Source of the DNA: Lewinellaceae bacterium
GTDB taxonomy: Bacteria > Bacteroidota > Bacteroidia > Chitinophagales > Saprospiraceae
Direction: 5' to 3'
Length of the DNA stretch: 64,000 bases
Assembly: GCA_016710765.1 (NCBI GenBank)
Contig: JADJUJ010000016.1
Span: forward strand, 82,176-146,175
Shown in pieces: positions 39,129-48,708 of this stretch. The notes beneath the pieces are model-generated. The model was not told the DNA's origin. It worked only from the letters and a program-made list of their open reading frames with translations, and did no database searches. A program made the translations under genes and the position numbers. Position 1 is the first letter of the stretch. Each line of letters starts with the position of its first letter.

Positions 39129-42100
39129 TTACACATCATAATTTAGTATGGGTGACAACCATTTTTCTGCTTCCTGAACGCTGATGCCTTTTCGTTGGGC
39201 GTAGTGTTCGACCTGATCGCGACCAATTTGTCCTACGCCGAAGTATTTCGCTTCAGGATGATCGAAGTACCAGCCACTGACTGCGGCGGCGGGTTGCATG
39301 GCAAAACTTTCGGTCAGGGTTATGCCCAATTGATCCGGTTGCAGCAATTCCCAGAGGGTTGCCTTTTCGGTATGATCGGGACATGCAGGATAACCTGGCG
39401 CCGGGCGAATGCCCTGGTATTTTTCGGCAATGAAACCAGTATTTTGCAAGCTTTCCGCAGGCACATAGCCCCAAAAATCTTTCCGCACCAGTTCGTGCAT
39501 GCGCTCGGTGAGGGCTTCCGCCAGCCTGTCGGCGAGGGCTTTGAGCAGGATAGCCTGGTAATCGTCGTGGTTTGCTTCAAATTGGGCCACCCAAGGGTCC
39601 AGCCCGATGCCCGTTGTTACGGCAAAGGCGCCCAGGTAACCCTGGCTGCTCCCATCGGCCGCCACTGGGGGAACGAAATCGGCCAGACAGAAATTGGGTT
39701 GTCCGACTGCTTTAAGCATTTGTTGCCGCAGATGATGGAGCCGGGTGCGTTCCTGGTTCCTGTTTTCGTCGGTGTACAAAATGATATCATCGCCCGAACT
39801 GGCGGCCGGGAAAAAGCCAATCACAGCGCGGGCCTTCAGCCATTTTTCCGAAATTATGCGTTGCAGCATCTCCTGCGCATCTTCATAAAGCGATTGGGCT
39901 TCTACGCCAACAACCTCATCCCGAAGGATCTCCGGGAATTTGCCCGCCAATTCCCAACTTTGGAAAAAGGGTGTCCAGTCGATGTACGGCAACAGATCGT
40001 CCAACGGATAGTCCTCAAAAACGCGGGTCCCGGTGAATTTGGGCTGCTTGGGCTGGTAATCCGACCAATTGATGGGCATGGCATTCTTCCGGGCATCCTG
40101 GTAGCTCAGGTACGATTTAGCGCTCTGCCGGGCGGCGCGGGTGGTCCGGATGCGGTCGTATTCCTCCCGTATTTGCGAAACAAATGCCTGGTGGTCGGCC
40201 TGGTTCTCGGTGAGCAATGCGCTGGCCACTGCCACACTTCTGCTGGCATCCAGCACATGGATGACCGGTGCAGCATGGTAATGGGGCTCAATTTTTACGG
40301 CAGTATGGGTTTTAGAGGTGGTGGCGCCGCCAATTAACAGCGGCAGGTTCATGCCCTGGCGCTGCATTTCTTTGGCTACGTGCACCATTTCGTCCAGTGA
40401 GGGTGTAATAAGCCCGGAAAGTCCAATGATGTCCACCTGATGCTCCCGTGCTGCCTGTAGTATTTTTTCTGCGGGCACCATAACCCCCATGTCGATGATC
40501 TGGTATTCGTTGCAGCCCAGTACCACGCCGACGATGTTTTTGCCAATATCATGAACATCACCTTTCACCGTGGCCATCAGTATTTTTCCCTTGGCCTTTG
40601 CACCCGGGCCTTTCCCTGCTTCGATGAATGGGGTGAGGTAGGCAACGGCCTTTTTCATCACCCGCGCACTTTTAACCACCTGGGGCAAAAACATTTTACC
40701 GGCGCCAAAAAGGTCGCCCACATGATTCATGCCGGCCATCAAGGGGCCTTCGATAACATCAAGGGGGAGGGCATACTTTTGCCTGGCCTCCTCAATGTCT
40801 TCGTCGATGTATTCGGTGATGCCTTTTACCAAGGCGTGTTTAAGGCGGGCTTCCACTGGTGTGTCGCGCCAAGCCAGGTCGCGTTCGATCGTTTTTCCGG
40901 CGTTTCCACGAAGGGATTCGGCGAAGCGTACCAGTTCCTCTGTTGCGCCAGGATGGCGGTTAAAGAGCACGTCTTCAACCCGAAGCAACAGGTCTTTGGG
41001 TATCTCCTCGTACACCTCAATCAGTCCGGCATTCACGATGCCCATATCCATTCCTGCCTGTATGGCGTAGTACAGGAAGGCGGCGTGCATGGCTTCGCGC
41101 ACGCGGTTGTTGCCCCGAAAAGAAAATGACAGGTTGCTCACCCCGCCGCTGATTTTTGCGCCCGGACAGCGTTGTTTGATCTGGCGGGTAGCCTCAATGA
41201 AATTGATGGCGTAATCGTTGTGCTCCTCGATGCCGGTGGCCACAGCAAAGATGTTGGGGTCGAAAATGATGTCCAGCGGATTGAATCCCACTTCCTGCGT
41301 AAGAATATGGTAAGCGCGTTCGCAAATGGACACTTTCCGTTCGATGGTATCGGCCTGCCCTTGCTCGTCGAAAGCCATCACCACAACCGCTGCGCCGTAG
41401 CGACGGCAAATTTTGGCATGGTGGATAAAAGCCGCTTCACCCTCCTTCATGGAAATGGAATTGACGATGCTTTTGCCCTGCAGGCATTTCAACCCGGCTT
41501 CGATTACGCTGAATTTGGAAGAATCCACCATGACCGGTAATTTGGCAATATCGGGTTCTGCGGAAAGCAGGTTCAAAAATTCCACCATGGCCTTCTCAGA
41601 GTCGAGCAGGCCTTCGTCCATGTTTACATCGATGATTTGTGCGCCGGCCTCCACTTGTTGGCGGGCCACCGAGAGTGCTTCGCCCAATTCCCCGTTTTTG
41701 ATCAGGGTGGCGAATTTTTTTGAGCCCGTTACATTGGTGCGCTCTCCAATGTTGATGAAATTGGTGTTTTCCCGCAAAATTAAGGCCTCCATACCCGAAT
41801 ACATGCTGTAGGGCGAGGGTGGCGCAGGTTTTCTCGGCGCAATGTTTTGAACGTGCCTGGCGATGTGCCGGATATGATCGGGGGTGGTGCCGCAGCAGCC
41901 ACCGGCGATGTTGACGAGCCCTGACAAGGCAAATTCTTCCACAAAACTGCACATTTGGTGGGGCGTTTGATCGTACTCGCCAAATTCATTGGGCAGGCCG
42001 GCATTGGGATAAGCGCTGACATAGCAATCGGCCATGGTGGAGAGCGCTTCCAGATGGGGGCGCATTTCTTCGGCACCAAGGGCGCAGTTGAGCCCTACGG

Positions 42101-42854
42101 AAAACGGATTGATGTGCCGCACCGAAATGAAAAACGCCTCAACTGTTTGTCCGCTGAGGGTACGGCCGGAGGCATCGGTGATGGTACCTGAAATCATTAC
42201 CGGGACCTTTTTACCAAGTGTTTCAAACACTTCATCAATAGCGTACAGTGCGGCTTTGCAATTAAGGGTATCGAAAATGGTTTCTACCAGCAAAACATGC
42301 ACGCCACCTTCCATCAATCCCCTCACCTGATCCGCATAGGCGTTTTTTACCTGATCAAAGGTGACTGCGCGATAGCCGGGGTCGTTCACATCCGGAGAAA
42401 GCGACAGTGTTCGGTTGAGCGGGCCGATGGCTCCGGCGGCAAACCGGGGCCGGTCGGGTGTTTGGGTTGTATAGTCGTCGCAGGCGCGCCGGGCTATCCG
42501 CGCCGCCTCCAGGTTGATCTCATAAGCCAGATCGCTGGTATCGTAATCGGCCTGTGCGATGGTAGTGGAACTGAAGGTGTTGGTTTCAACAATATCGGCC
42601 CCGGCTTCGAGGTAGGCGCGGTGGATGTCTTCAATTACATCCGGCCGGGTAAGGCAAAGCAAGTCGTTGTTGCCCTGAAGGTCGCGGTGAAAATCTTGAA
42701 AACGCTGCCCCCTGAAATCTGCCTCGGTAAGGTTTCTCTGTTGAATCATGGTGCCCATGGCACCGTCGATGATGAGTATGCGTTGCTGAACGGCCTTGTT
42801 CAAGGCTTCAAGTATGGAGTCGTATGATTGCAAAACGGACGGTTTAAAGGGCAA
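39129..42854 (-). CDS. metH: Cobalamin-dependent methionine synthase
   Basis: 1241 residues, complete four-module MetH. Homocysteine domain with zinc cysteines in VGLNCALGA (about 257) and GGCCGTTPDHIR (about 316); pterin domain from FINIGERTNVTGSKKF (about 365); cap domain; B12-binding domain with the lower-ligand motif DVHDIGKN (about 765) and GLSGLITPSLDEM; reactivation (SAM) domain with WTPFFQSWEL and the terminal GISVQEAEKWLSPILNYDV. The first codon in frame is TTG 42854; no ATG precedes the Hcy domain, so the exact start is uncertain. It heads the group metH, beta-helix, cytochrome, folP. I recognise no cobalamin riboswitch in the 270 empty bases upstream. Confidence 0.95.
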   Translation of the reverse strand: MPFKPSVLQSYDSILEALNKAVQQRILIIDGAMGTMIQQRNLTEADFRGQRFQDFHRDLQGNNDLLCLTRPDVIEDIHRAYLEAGADIVETNTFSSTTIAQADYDTSDLAYEINLEAARIARRACDDYTTQTPDRPRFAAGAIGPLNRTLSLSPDVNDPGYRAVTFDQVKNAYADQVRGLMEGGVHVLLVETIFDTLNCKAALYAIDEVFETLGKKVPVMISGTITDASGRTLSGQTVEAFFISVRHINPFSVGLNCALGAEEMRPHLEALSTMADCYVSAYPNAGLPNEFGEYDQTPHQMCSFVEEFALSGLVNIAGGCCGTTPDHIRHIARHVQNIAPRKPAPPSPYSMYSGMEALILRENTNFINIGERTNVTGSKKFATLIKNGELGEALSVARQQVEAGAQIIDVNMDEGLLDSEKAMVEFLNLLSAEPDIAKLPVMVDSSKFSVIEAGLKCLQGKSIVNSISMKEGEAAFIHHAKICRRYGAAVVVMAFDEQGQADTIERKVSICERAYHILTQEVGFNPLDIIFDPNIFAVATGIEEHNDYAINFIEATRQIKQRCPGAKISGGVSNLSFSFRGNNRVREAMHAAFLYYAIQAGMDMGIVNAGLIEVYEEIPKDLLLRVEDVLFNRHPGATEELVRFAESLRGNAGKTIERDLAWRDTPVEARLKHALVKGITEYIDEDIEEARQKYALPLDVIEGPLMAGMNHVGDLFGAGKMFLPQVVKSARVMKKAVAYLTPFIEAGKGPGAKAKGKILMATVKGDVHDIGKNIVGVVLGCNEYQIIDMGVMVPAEKILQAAREHQVDIIGLSGLITPSLDEMVHVAKEMQRQGMNLPLLIGGATTSKTHTAVKIEPHYHAAPVIHVLDASRSVAVASALLTENQADHQAFVSQIREEYDRIRTTRAARQSAKSYLSYQDARKNAMPINWSDYQPKQPKFTGTRVFEDYPLDDLLPYIDWTPFFQSWELAGKFPEILRDEVVGVEAQSLYEDAQEMLQRIISEKWLKARAVIGFFPAASSGDDIILYTDENRNQERTRLHHLRQQMLKAVGQPNFCLADFVPPVAADGSSQGYLGAFAVTTGIGLDPWVAQFEANHDDYQAILLKALADRLAEALTERMHELVRKDFWGYVPAESLQNTGFIAEKYQGIRPAPGYPACPDHTEKATLWELLQPDQLGITLTESFAMQPAAAVSGWYFDHPEAKYFGVGQIGRDQVEHYAQRKGISVQEAEKWLSPILNYDV

Positions 42855-43124
42855 AGTTAGCCACCTGCAGCAGTAAAACAGCGACTGGGGTAATATTTGT
42901 CAATTTCAAATAAATGCGCAAAAGCACATGTAAAGGCGAAGAAAAAATGCTTTCAGGCCTTTTTATGTGCTCTTGGCAAAATAAAAAAATGCAATAGGGC
43001 TAAGGGTGTTTTTGCCTACCCGGGTGAATATGCTACAAATTTGGGCAAATTCGGAATCGGGAAAATATTTTACGGCTTGCCATTCGGTGCGAATGGCTTG
43101 TTAGCAAAGTGAAGGGGAGCAGAC

Positions 43125-43430
43125 CTAGACGCGTTGTGGCATTTGGCCGCGGGCACTCATCGGAACCCGCATGTCGGGGCCAGCAGCAATGCCCCGGAGT
43201 TGATCCAGCGTGTATTGGCTGCGCAGCAGATCGTATACCTCCGTCACCTGATCGCGGGTTAAAGAAGGGAATTCGTTGAGAAACTCGTTCACGCTGACGC
43301 CGATTCGGAGAAAATCAACGAGTGTTTCAACACGTATTCGGGTGCCGCTGAAGACGGGGGCGCCCTCCTGGATTTCAGGGTGTACGGAAATGGCAGTTGT
43401 TCGAGTGATCCGGTGGAGATTTCTGATGGA
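43125..43430 (-). CDS. DUF433-family protein without a visible start codon
   Basis: An open frame ending TAG 43125-43127 encodes RITRTTAISVHPEIQEGAPVF, SGTRIRVETLVDFLRIGVSV and NEFLNEFPSLTRDQVTEVYD in succession, the DUF433 pattern (xGxPVxxGTRIxVxxxxxxLxxGxxxxEfLxxyPxLtxxxV). DUF433 proteins are small DNA-binding antitoxin-like proteins often paired with a DUF5615 nuclease-like toxin. Here the frame is closed upstream by TAA at 43431-43433 with no ATG, GTG or TTG between, so either the N-terminus is broken by a missing base or the gene is decayed. No DUF5615 partner is found downstream. The region 43431-43626 is otherwise empty. Confidence 0.6.
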   Translation of the reverse strand, partial: SIRNLHRITRTTAISVHPEIQEGAPVFSGTRIRVETLVDFLRIGVSVNEFLNEFPSLTRDQVTEVYDLLRSQYTLDQLRGIAAGPDMRVPMSARGQMPQRV

Positions 43431-43626
43431 TTAGTCCACCGGGAATGTGCAAATTGAATTTCGATTAATAGAAACGGAAGTAGACCGCTAATGTAGTAAA
43501 CTTATTCAATTGCCAAATAATATTTTAAGGAAATTTTAAAAAAAATCAGGGATTACCCCGAATGTTTTTGTGCACAAGCGGCCAATTCCTCGCTAAAGCG
43601 TAATATGCCCACCCTACATCCCACGC

Positions 43627-44703
43627 TTACAAATACTTGTCCCCAAACTGTTCCTTCACCTTCCCTGTCACCTGTTTGATTTCCTGTTCTTTGGATTTGG
43701 GATAAATCAGGAGCGCATCGGTTTCGTCGACTATGATATAATCGTGCAAATCCTTCAGCACAATGAGTTTGTTGGGCTGGGTACGGATGAGGCAATTGCT
43801 GGAATCCAGTGCCAGTGCTTGTCCTCCTTGTATCACATTTTTTTGCGCGTCTTTTTCGCATTCTTCGTACAAGCTGGCCCAGGTACCCAGGTCCGACCAG
43901 CCTACTTCTGCCGGAATGGTATACACGTTTTCGGCTTTTTCCATGATGGCAAAGTCTACCGAAATGTTCGGGGTGCCAGGGTAAACAGCATTGATGAAAT
44001 CTTGCTCGGTCGGTGTGTTGTACTGATCCTTTCCCTGCAGCAGCATGGTGTAAATCTCGTTGGCGTAGGTTTCAAAGGCTTGCAAGACTGAACGAACGTT
44101 CCAAATAAATATTCCGGCGTTCCAGAGGTATTCACCGGAGTCTACAAAAGATTGAGCCACGGCGAGTTCTGGTTTTTCCATGAAGCGTTTGACCTTAAAC
44201 ACGCCGTCGGCAGCCGCATCGCCGAAATGTATGTAGCCGTAACCAGTGTCGGGACGGGAAGGCTGTATGCCCAGCGTAACCAAAGCATCGTGCTGGCTGG
44301 TAAAGTCGATGCCCTGCTGCACTTTTTCCAGGAAGGCAGTTTCTTTCAGGATAATATGGTCGGATGGCGCCACAATCATGTTGGCATCGGGATCCAAGCC
44401 AGCGAGTTTGAAGGCCGTATAGGCGATGCACGGCGCTGTATTGTTTCTGCTGGGTTCGCAGAGCACCTGATCCGCTGTGATTTCTGGCAATTGCTCCAGC
44501 ACCAGGTCGCGGTAGGCTGCATTGGTCACAATGTAGATATGGGAGGCCGGACAAAGGCCGAGGAAGCGTTCGAAACTGAGGCGCAGGAGGCTTTTTCCGA
44601 CGCCCATCATGTCGAGAAATTGTTTCGGACGGGATTCCCTGCTGCCTGGCCAGAAACGGCTGCCAACGCCACCGGCCATAATGGCCACATAAGTATGCTT
44701 CAT
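43627..44703 (-). CDS. manC: Mannose-1-phosphate guanylyltransferase
   Basis: Makes GDP-mannose from mannose-1-P and GTP, the precursor for the GDP-fucose made by gmd and fcl in this locus. 358 residues, nucleotidyltransferase domain only (no C-terminal isomerase). Signatures: MAGGVGSRFWPGSRESRPKQ (about residues 9-28), VAPSDHII, FMEKPELAVAQ and WNAGIFIWN. ATG 44703. It is the last gene of a minus-strand operon fcl > GT4 > manC, 31 bases after the glycosyltransferase stop. Confidence 0.94.
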   Translation of the reverse strand: MKHTYVAIMAGGVGSRFWPGSRESRPKQFLDMMGVGKSLLRLSFERFLGLCPASHIYIVTNAAYRDLVLEQLPEITADQVLCEPSRNNTAPCIAYTAFKLAGLDPDANMIVAPSDHIILKETAFLEKVQQGIDFTSQHDALVTLGIQPSRPDTGYGYIHFGDAAADGVFKVKRFMEKPELAVAQSFVDSGEYLWNAGIFIWNVRSVLQAFETYANEIYTMLLQGKDQYNTPTEQDFINAVYPGTPNISVDFAIMEKAENVYTIPAEVGWSDLGTWASLYEECEKDAQKNVIQGGQALALDSSNCLIRTQPNKLIVLKDLHDYIIVDETDALLIYPKSKEQEIKQVTGKVKEQFGDKYL

Positions 44704-44734
44704 AAAAAAGATTTTGTAAGGTTAAAGTTAGGCG

Positions 44735-45895
44735 TTATTTCAGGAGTGTGAGGTAAAACTGGCCCACCATCTGATCGGTGTAGTTTGCTTTGATTTTTTC
44801 CCTTCCTTTGCTGCCCATGGCAATTGCGGTTTCAGCGGGAACATCACAGGCGTGCAGCATGGCTTCAAAAAGTGCCTGTGTGTTTTTTACAGGCACCAGG
44901 TAGCCACTTTTACCGGGGTCAACCATTTCCCGGCATCCTGCTGTGTCGGTTGCTATGACGGGTTTTCCCATCGACATGGCCTCCAGCAGCGTCCGGCTCA
45001 ATCCTTCGCGGTAGGAAGGCTGTACAATCCAGTTGGATTTCCGGATGAATGGCCGCACATCGCGAACCGAGCCCTTATACACTATGGCGCCTGTTTGCAC
45101 CCATTGCAGCAATTCCCTGCGATCGATATGTGCCGGGTTGCCATCGTCGAGTTGCCCCAAAATCCAGCATTCGGCATAAGGGCGTTCCTTGCGCAACATG
45201 GCCGCCGCCGCCGCAAATTCGCGCAAACCTTTGTCGTACAGCAAGCGGCCCAAATAGGTGAAAACCATGCGGCCTGGTTCAGGCGCCGTGCCATCTGGCG
45301 CATAATGCTGTACGTCTATGCCACATCCGGGCACATGCATGCTTTTCGCTGGGGCGGTAAGCCGCTCCCTGACCATCAGATCAAGGTCTTCCTTGTTTTC
45401 AAAAACTACTTTTCGCGCAGATTTAAGGGAGATCCGGTACAATTGTTTCGCGATCCAGGGTATAAATCCGCGGTGCAAAAAGGTATAACCCAGCCCGGTG
45501 ACCACACAAATGGAAGCCGTTCCGGTCCACCGCGCGGCAATATTGCCAAACACATTCGCCTGAATGCCAAAATGCACCACCTGATTGGGTTGGATGGCGC
45601 TAAACTGCCGGTAGAGTTCCAACAAGAGCCTGATGTTCCTGACCAAACCCGTTGAGTTGCGTTGAAAATGCCGCAGCGCGTAAACTTCCACGCCAGGTTC
45701 CTGCAACAGGAGGCTGACCGATTCGTCGAGGGGCGCCAAAACGGCAATACGATAGCCCTCCGCCTGCAAAGCCCGGATGAGGGGCAGGCGGAAATGGTAA
45801 ATCGACCAGCATTGGTTCGCCACCAGTGCAATGGTCTTGCCAGTTCCTGTTCCTTGCTCAGGAGGGCTTATAGGCGCTGTAAACGGCCCTGATAC
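44735..45895 (-). CDS. GT4-family glycosyltransferase
   Basis: About 386 residues in two Rossmann-like halves. N-terminal TIALVANQCWSIYHFRLPLI; C-terminal nucleotide-sugar domain with FTYLGRLLYDKGLREFAAAA, VQPSYREGLSRTLLEAMSMG (the EX7E motif) and GKPVIATDTAGCREMV. It probably adds a sugar during polysaccharide repeat assembly; the closest recognisable type is the GalNAc/GlcNAc-transferring group of lipid-linked glycan enzymes, without certainty. The open frame starts at ATG 45934, 77 bases inside fcl; ATG 45895 gives a 38-base overlap and is preferred, though even this leaves a long leader before the domain. Confidence 0.85.
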   Translation of the reverse strand, partial: VSGPFTAPISPPEQGTGTGKTIALVANQCWSIYHFRLPLIRALQAEGYRIAVLAPLDESVSLLLQEPGVEVYALRHFQRNSTGLVRNIRLLLELYRQFSAIQPNQVVHFGIQANVFGNIAARWTGTASICVVTGLGYTFLHRGFIPWIAKQLYRISLKSARKVVFENKEDLDLMVRERLTAPAKSMHVPGCGIDVQHYAPDGTAPEPGRMVFTYLGRLLYDKGLREFAAAAAMLRKERPYAECWILGQLDDGNPAHIDRRELLQWVQTGAIVYKGSVRDVRPFIRKSNWIVQPSYREGLSRTLLEAMSMGKPVIATDTAGCREMVDPGKSGYLVPVKNTQALFEAMLHACDVPAETAIAMGSKGREKIKANYTDQMVGQFYLTLLK

Positions 45896-46781
45896 CATCC
45901 TCGAGGCGGATTGTTGCTTTCCAACCGAGTCCATGTAATTTGCTTACGTCCATTAATTTTCGGGGTGTTCCATCGGGTTTACTCAAGTCGTGGCGGATTT
46001 CGCCGTCGTACCCAACCACGCGCCTAACCATTTGCGCCAATTCCAGGATAGCGATATCATCGCCTATGCCAATATTCACCAGCCCAGGTTCGTCCCAGGT
46101 TTTCATCAGGAACAAACAGGCGTCGGCCAGGTCATCTACATGCAAAAATTCGCGGCGCGGGGTGCCAGTGCCCCAAATGGTAACAAAAGGATCTTTGTTT
46201 TGCCTGGCCTCATGAAACTTGCGAATCATTGCCGGCAGTACATGGCTGTTGTTGAGATCGTAGTTGTCGTTCGGGCCGTATAAATTGGTGGGCATGACCG
46301 ACACAAAATTGCAGCCGTACTGGCTCCTGTAGGCATCGCACAATTTGATGCCGGCTATTTTGGCAATGGCATAGGGCTCATTGGTGGGCTCCAGCGGGCC
46401 CTCCAGCAGGTATTCCTCCTTGAGCGGTTGGGGCGCCAGTTTCGGATAAATACAGGAAGAGCCCAGAAACATCAGTTTTTTTACCCCGCTTTGCCAGGCG
46501 GCATGGATCACATTGGCTTCAATCATGAGGTTGTCGTACAGAAATTCTGCGCGAAACCGGTCGTTGGCCAGGATCCCGCCGACTTTGGCCGCCGACAGGA
46601 ACACATAATCCGGTTTTTCCTGGTAAAAAAAATGCTGCACCTCGGCTTGCACCCGCAGGTCGAGGGCTGCGGAACTGCGGCCTATAATGTTGTTGTACCC
46701 TGCCTTTTCCAATCGGCGAACGATGGCAGAACCCACCATGCCGCGATGACCGGCAACGTATATTTTTGCATTCAAATCCAT
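45858..46781 (-). CDS. fcl: GDP-L-fucose synthase
   Basis: Epimerises and reduces GDP-4-keto-6-deoxymannose (the gmd product) to GDP-L-fucose. 307 residues, short-chain dehydrogenase fold: NADP motif GHRGMVGSAIVRRL (about 11-24), AAKVGGILAN, catalytic Ser in LGSSCIYPK (about 107) and YAIAK (about 136-140), and TPRREFLHVDDLA. ATG 46781. Five bases after the wzx stop, overlapping the GT4 gene downstream. Confidence 0.95.
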   Translation of the reverse strand: MDLNAKIYVAGHRGMVGSAIVRRLEKAGYNNIIGRSSAALDLRVQAEVQHFFYQEKPDYVFLSAAKVGGILANDRFRAEFLYDNLMIEANVIHAAWQSGVKKLMFLGSSCIYPKLAPQPLKEEYLLEGPLEPTNEPYAIAKIAGIKLCDAYRSQYGCNFVSVMPTNLYGPNDNYDLNNSHVLPAMIRKFHEARQNKDPFVTIWGTGTPRREFLHVDDLADACLFLMKTWDEPGLVNIGIGDDIAILELAQMVRRVVGYDGEIRHDLSKPDGTPRKLMDVSKLHGLGWKATIRLEDGIRAVYSAYKPS

Positions 46782-46786
46782 GGTTG

Positions 46787-48021
46787 CTAAGTTAGTGCCT
46801 GTTTTTGGGTATTGCGCTCAATCATTCGCAGCATGATGATATTATATACAATGTAAATTAAAGCCTGAAGTCCGGTAAACCATGCTATGGTATGGATCAA
46901 CGGAGTACCAATTTTCGATAAATACAGGGCCGGGAGAAGGGTGCTGGCCAAAAGCACGGTAAAGGTCAATAAAATTTCCTGACGCCCCAAAATGAAAAAG
47001 CCCATGCTTGTTGGATTGTTCAAAAATTTCAGGAAGGCCCATACCGCAGCAAATGCTGCCAGATGACCTGCAAAATGCCATTCTGGACCCAAAACAAGCA
47101 CAAAAAGACGGGGCCCCAAAAAGCGATTGGCGCGAAATACAACAATCCTGGCAACAGCCAAACCGCCCAGTGACGTATGATTACTGTGGTGGAAAATTTG
47201 CCGCTGTTGTAAAGGTCTTGAAAATAGCGATAGTTGTATTGGCTGACAGCAGCCTGAATCAAAGATAATGGCAAGCCGCACACGCGCAGTGCCATGAAAT
47301 AGGCCGCTGCTGATACATTATCGTATAGGCCTGCAATGATCAGAACCATTGCCTGATCTGATAATGCCGACAATAGATTGCTGACTGGCAGCAGCGTGGT
47401 TGTCTGGCGATGTCGAACCAGTAGGGCCCTGCTATCAGAAATGGATGCAGGAAACTCCGGTATTGGTATCTTATTTTGTATAATAAATACGAGACCAGGC
47501 AAAAGGTTTGCTGTGATAAAAACAGGCATCAAGGCTACTTCTCCGTAAAGCCATCCTGCTGCCAGGCTGCCAGGATAGGCCAACAACGCACCCCATATCC
47601 GAAGTTGGTTGAGTGCACGATACGAACTTTCACTTGCCAACCATTGTAAATTCAGTTGGTGAAACCCATACGTCAGCAAGAAAAGCAGGATCGGCACTAC
47701 CGCCGGGTTTTCAGGCAAAATCAGGATAACTGGCAGGGCAACCAAAAGGGAAAACAGCAAGTGCAAGAGCATACCAAGACCCATTAATTTTTTCCTTTCC
47801 TCCGGGCTTTCAGCTTGAAAAAGCGCCAGGTCGGTGCGCAATTGGGAAAATGACCACAAGAGGGCCGCGCCAGCCACTGCCAAGCCCCATTGCCCAAGGG
47901 CTGAGGGGGAGTAAATTCTTGTCATAAAGGGAATGGAGCCATAGGTTGCAAATTGGGCAAGGACGTTACCTGCCAACAATTTGACCTGGACCATTTTTCG
48001 ATATGGTAGCCACTTTTTCAA
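46787..48021 (-). CDS. Wzx-type polysaccharide flippase (frameshifted)
   Basis: A polytopic membrane protein of about 411 residues with roughly 12 helices and the N-terminal pattern of O-antigen/capsule translocases (LLAGNVLAQFATYGSIPFMTR, then IYSPSALGQWGLA). It would flip lipid-linked repeat units across the inner membrane. The frame breaks at the G4 run 47110-47113 (C4 in the gene); adding one base restores FAPIAFWGPRLFVLVLGPEW. The first codon TTG 48021 overlaps the stop of the acyltransferase gene by four bases; ATG 47994 is an alternative start. Confidence 0.83.
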
Positions 48022-48557
48022 GGGTTTTGGGCTTGCATTTTGCGGTAACGGATTATTCGGGCCGGATTGCCTGCCACCACTGCAAATGGCGGAACCGGAC
48101 GTGTTACCACGGCGCCTGCCCCGATGATTGCCCCCTTCCCAATGCTTTCAGTTTGTGGAAGAATAATGGCGCCGGATAGTACCTTTACATGGTCGCCAAA
48201 GGTAAGGCTGCTGTAAAGGATGGGGTTGTCCTCAAAATTCATATTTGGGCCATCAACCGGGTGTGAATGGGTGTAAACCCTAACTTGATCTGCTAGGAAA
48301 ACATCATTACCAAGGTGTAGACCTCCGGAATAATCAATGGTTGCTCCCCGGCCAATTTCAACATGTTTGCCCATTTTCAAGTTGGCCTTCGGGTTGGGAT
48401 GTGCGCTGTGAATCCGGGCAAACCTGCCGACAGAAACATCCCTTGCGCCAAACGCTAAGCCTATGATCCGCTGTCGGATTTGACGAAGGCCGGGAAGCAT
48501 GAACAACGCAGTGTCGCGGCACATTAAATACAGTACATGGATGATGATCTTACACAT
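48018..48557 (-). CDS. Left-handed beta-helix acyltransferase (WbbJ/LpxA-like)
   Basis: 179 residues with hexapeptide repeats (VEIGRGATIDYSGGLHLGND), the catalytic His region VRVYTHSHPVDG (about residue 100), and the terminal loops IGKGAIIGAGAVVTRPVPPF and AVVAGNPARIIRYRK typical of sugar O-acetyltransferases. It probably O-acetylates a capsule sugar. ATG 48557 (MCKIIIHVLY) is chosen; an in-frame TTG lies seven codons upstream. First gene of the minus-strand operon running to manC, with four-base overlap to wzx. Confidence 0.85.
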   Translation of the reverse strand: MCKIIIHVLYLMCRDTALFMLPGLRQIRQRIIGLAFGARDVSVGRFARIHSAHPNPKANLKMGKHVEIGRGATIDYSGGLHLGNDVFLADQVRVYTHSHPVDGPNMNFEDNPILYSSLTFGDHVKVLSGAIILPQTESIGKGAIIGAGAVVTRPVPPFAVVAGNPARIIRYRKMQAQNP

Positions 48558-48686
48558 CAGAATCAGATATATGCCCAAAAGTAAGCCATTGTGCCAAATT
48601 GAATGCTGCTATCAGAATGGAAATTTATAACAGCCAAGGGCTTAGGTAATTATGTTTATTTCAGTAAAACCTGACCTGGAATACCT

Positions 48687-48694
48687 TAATTTTG
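48687..48694 (+). promoter_or_regulatory. Bacteroidota -7 box for the FemAB-like gene
   Basis: TAATTTTG, exact consensus, 14 bases before ATG 48709. Confidence 0.45.
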
Positions 48695-48708
48695 TCGAAT
48701 GTGGATCA

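Noticed and set aside
37964..40337. Two long plus-strand open frames (406 and 380 codons)
   Set aside because: They are antisense to the beta-helix protein and metH, which have clear family motifs; long opposite frames are expected from the codon bias.
42855..43124. Cobalamin riboswitch upstream of metH
   Set aside because: I looked for the conserved B12-box sequence and an extended structured leader and did not recognise either; a covariance-model search of this span would settle it.
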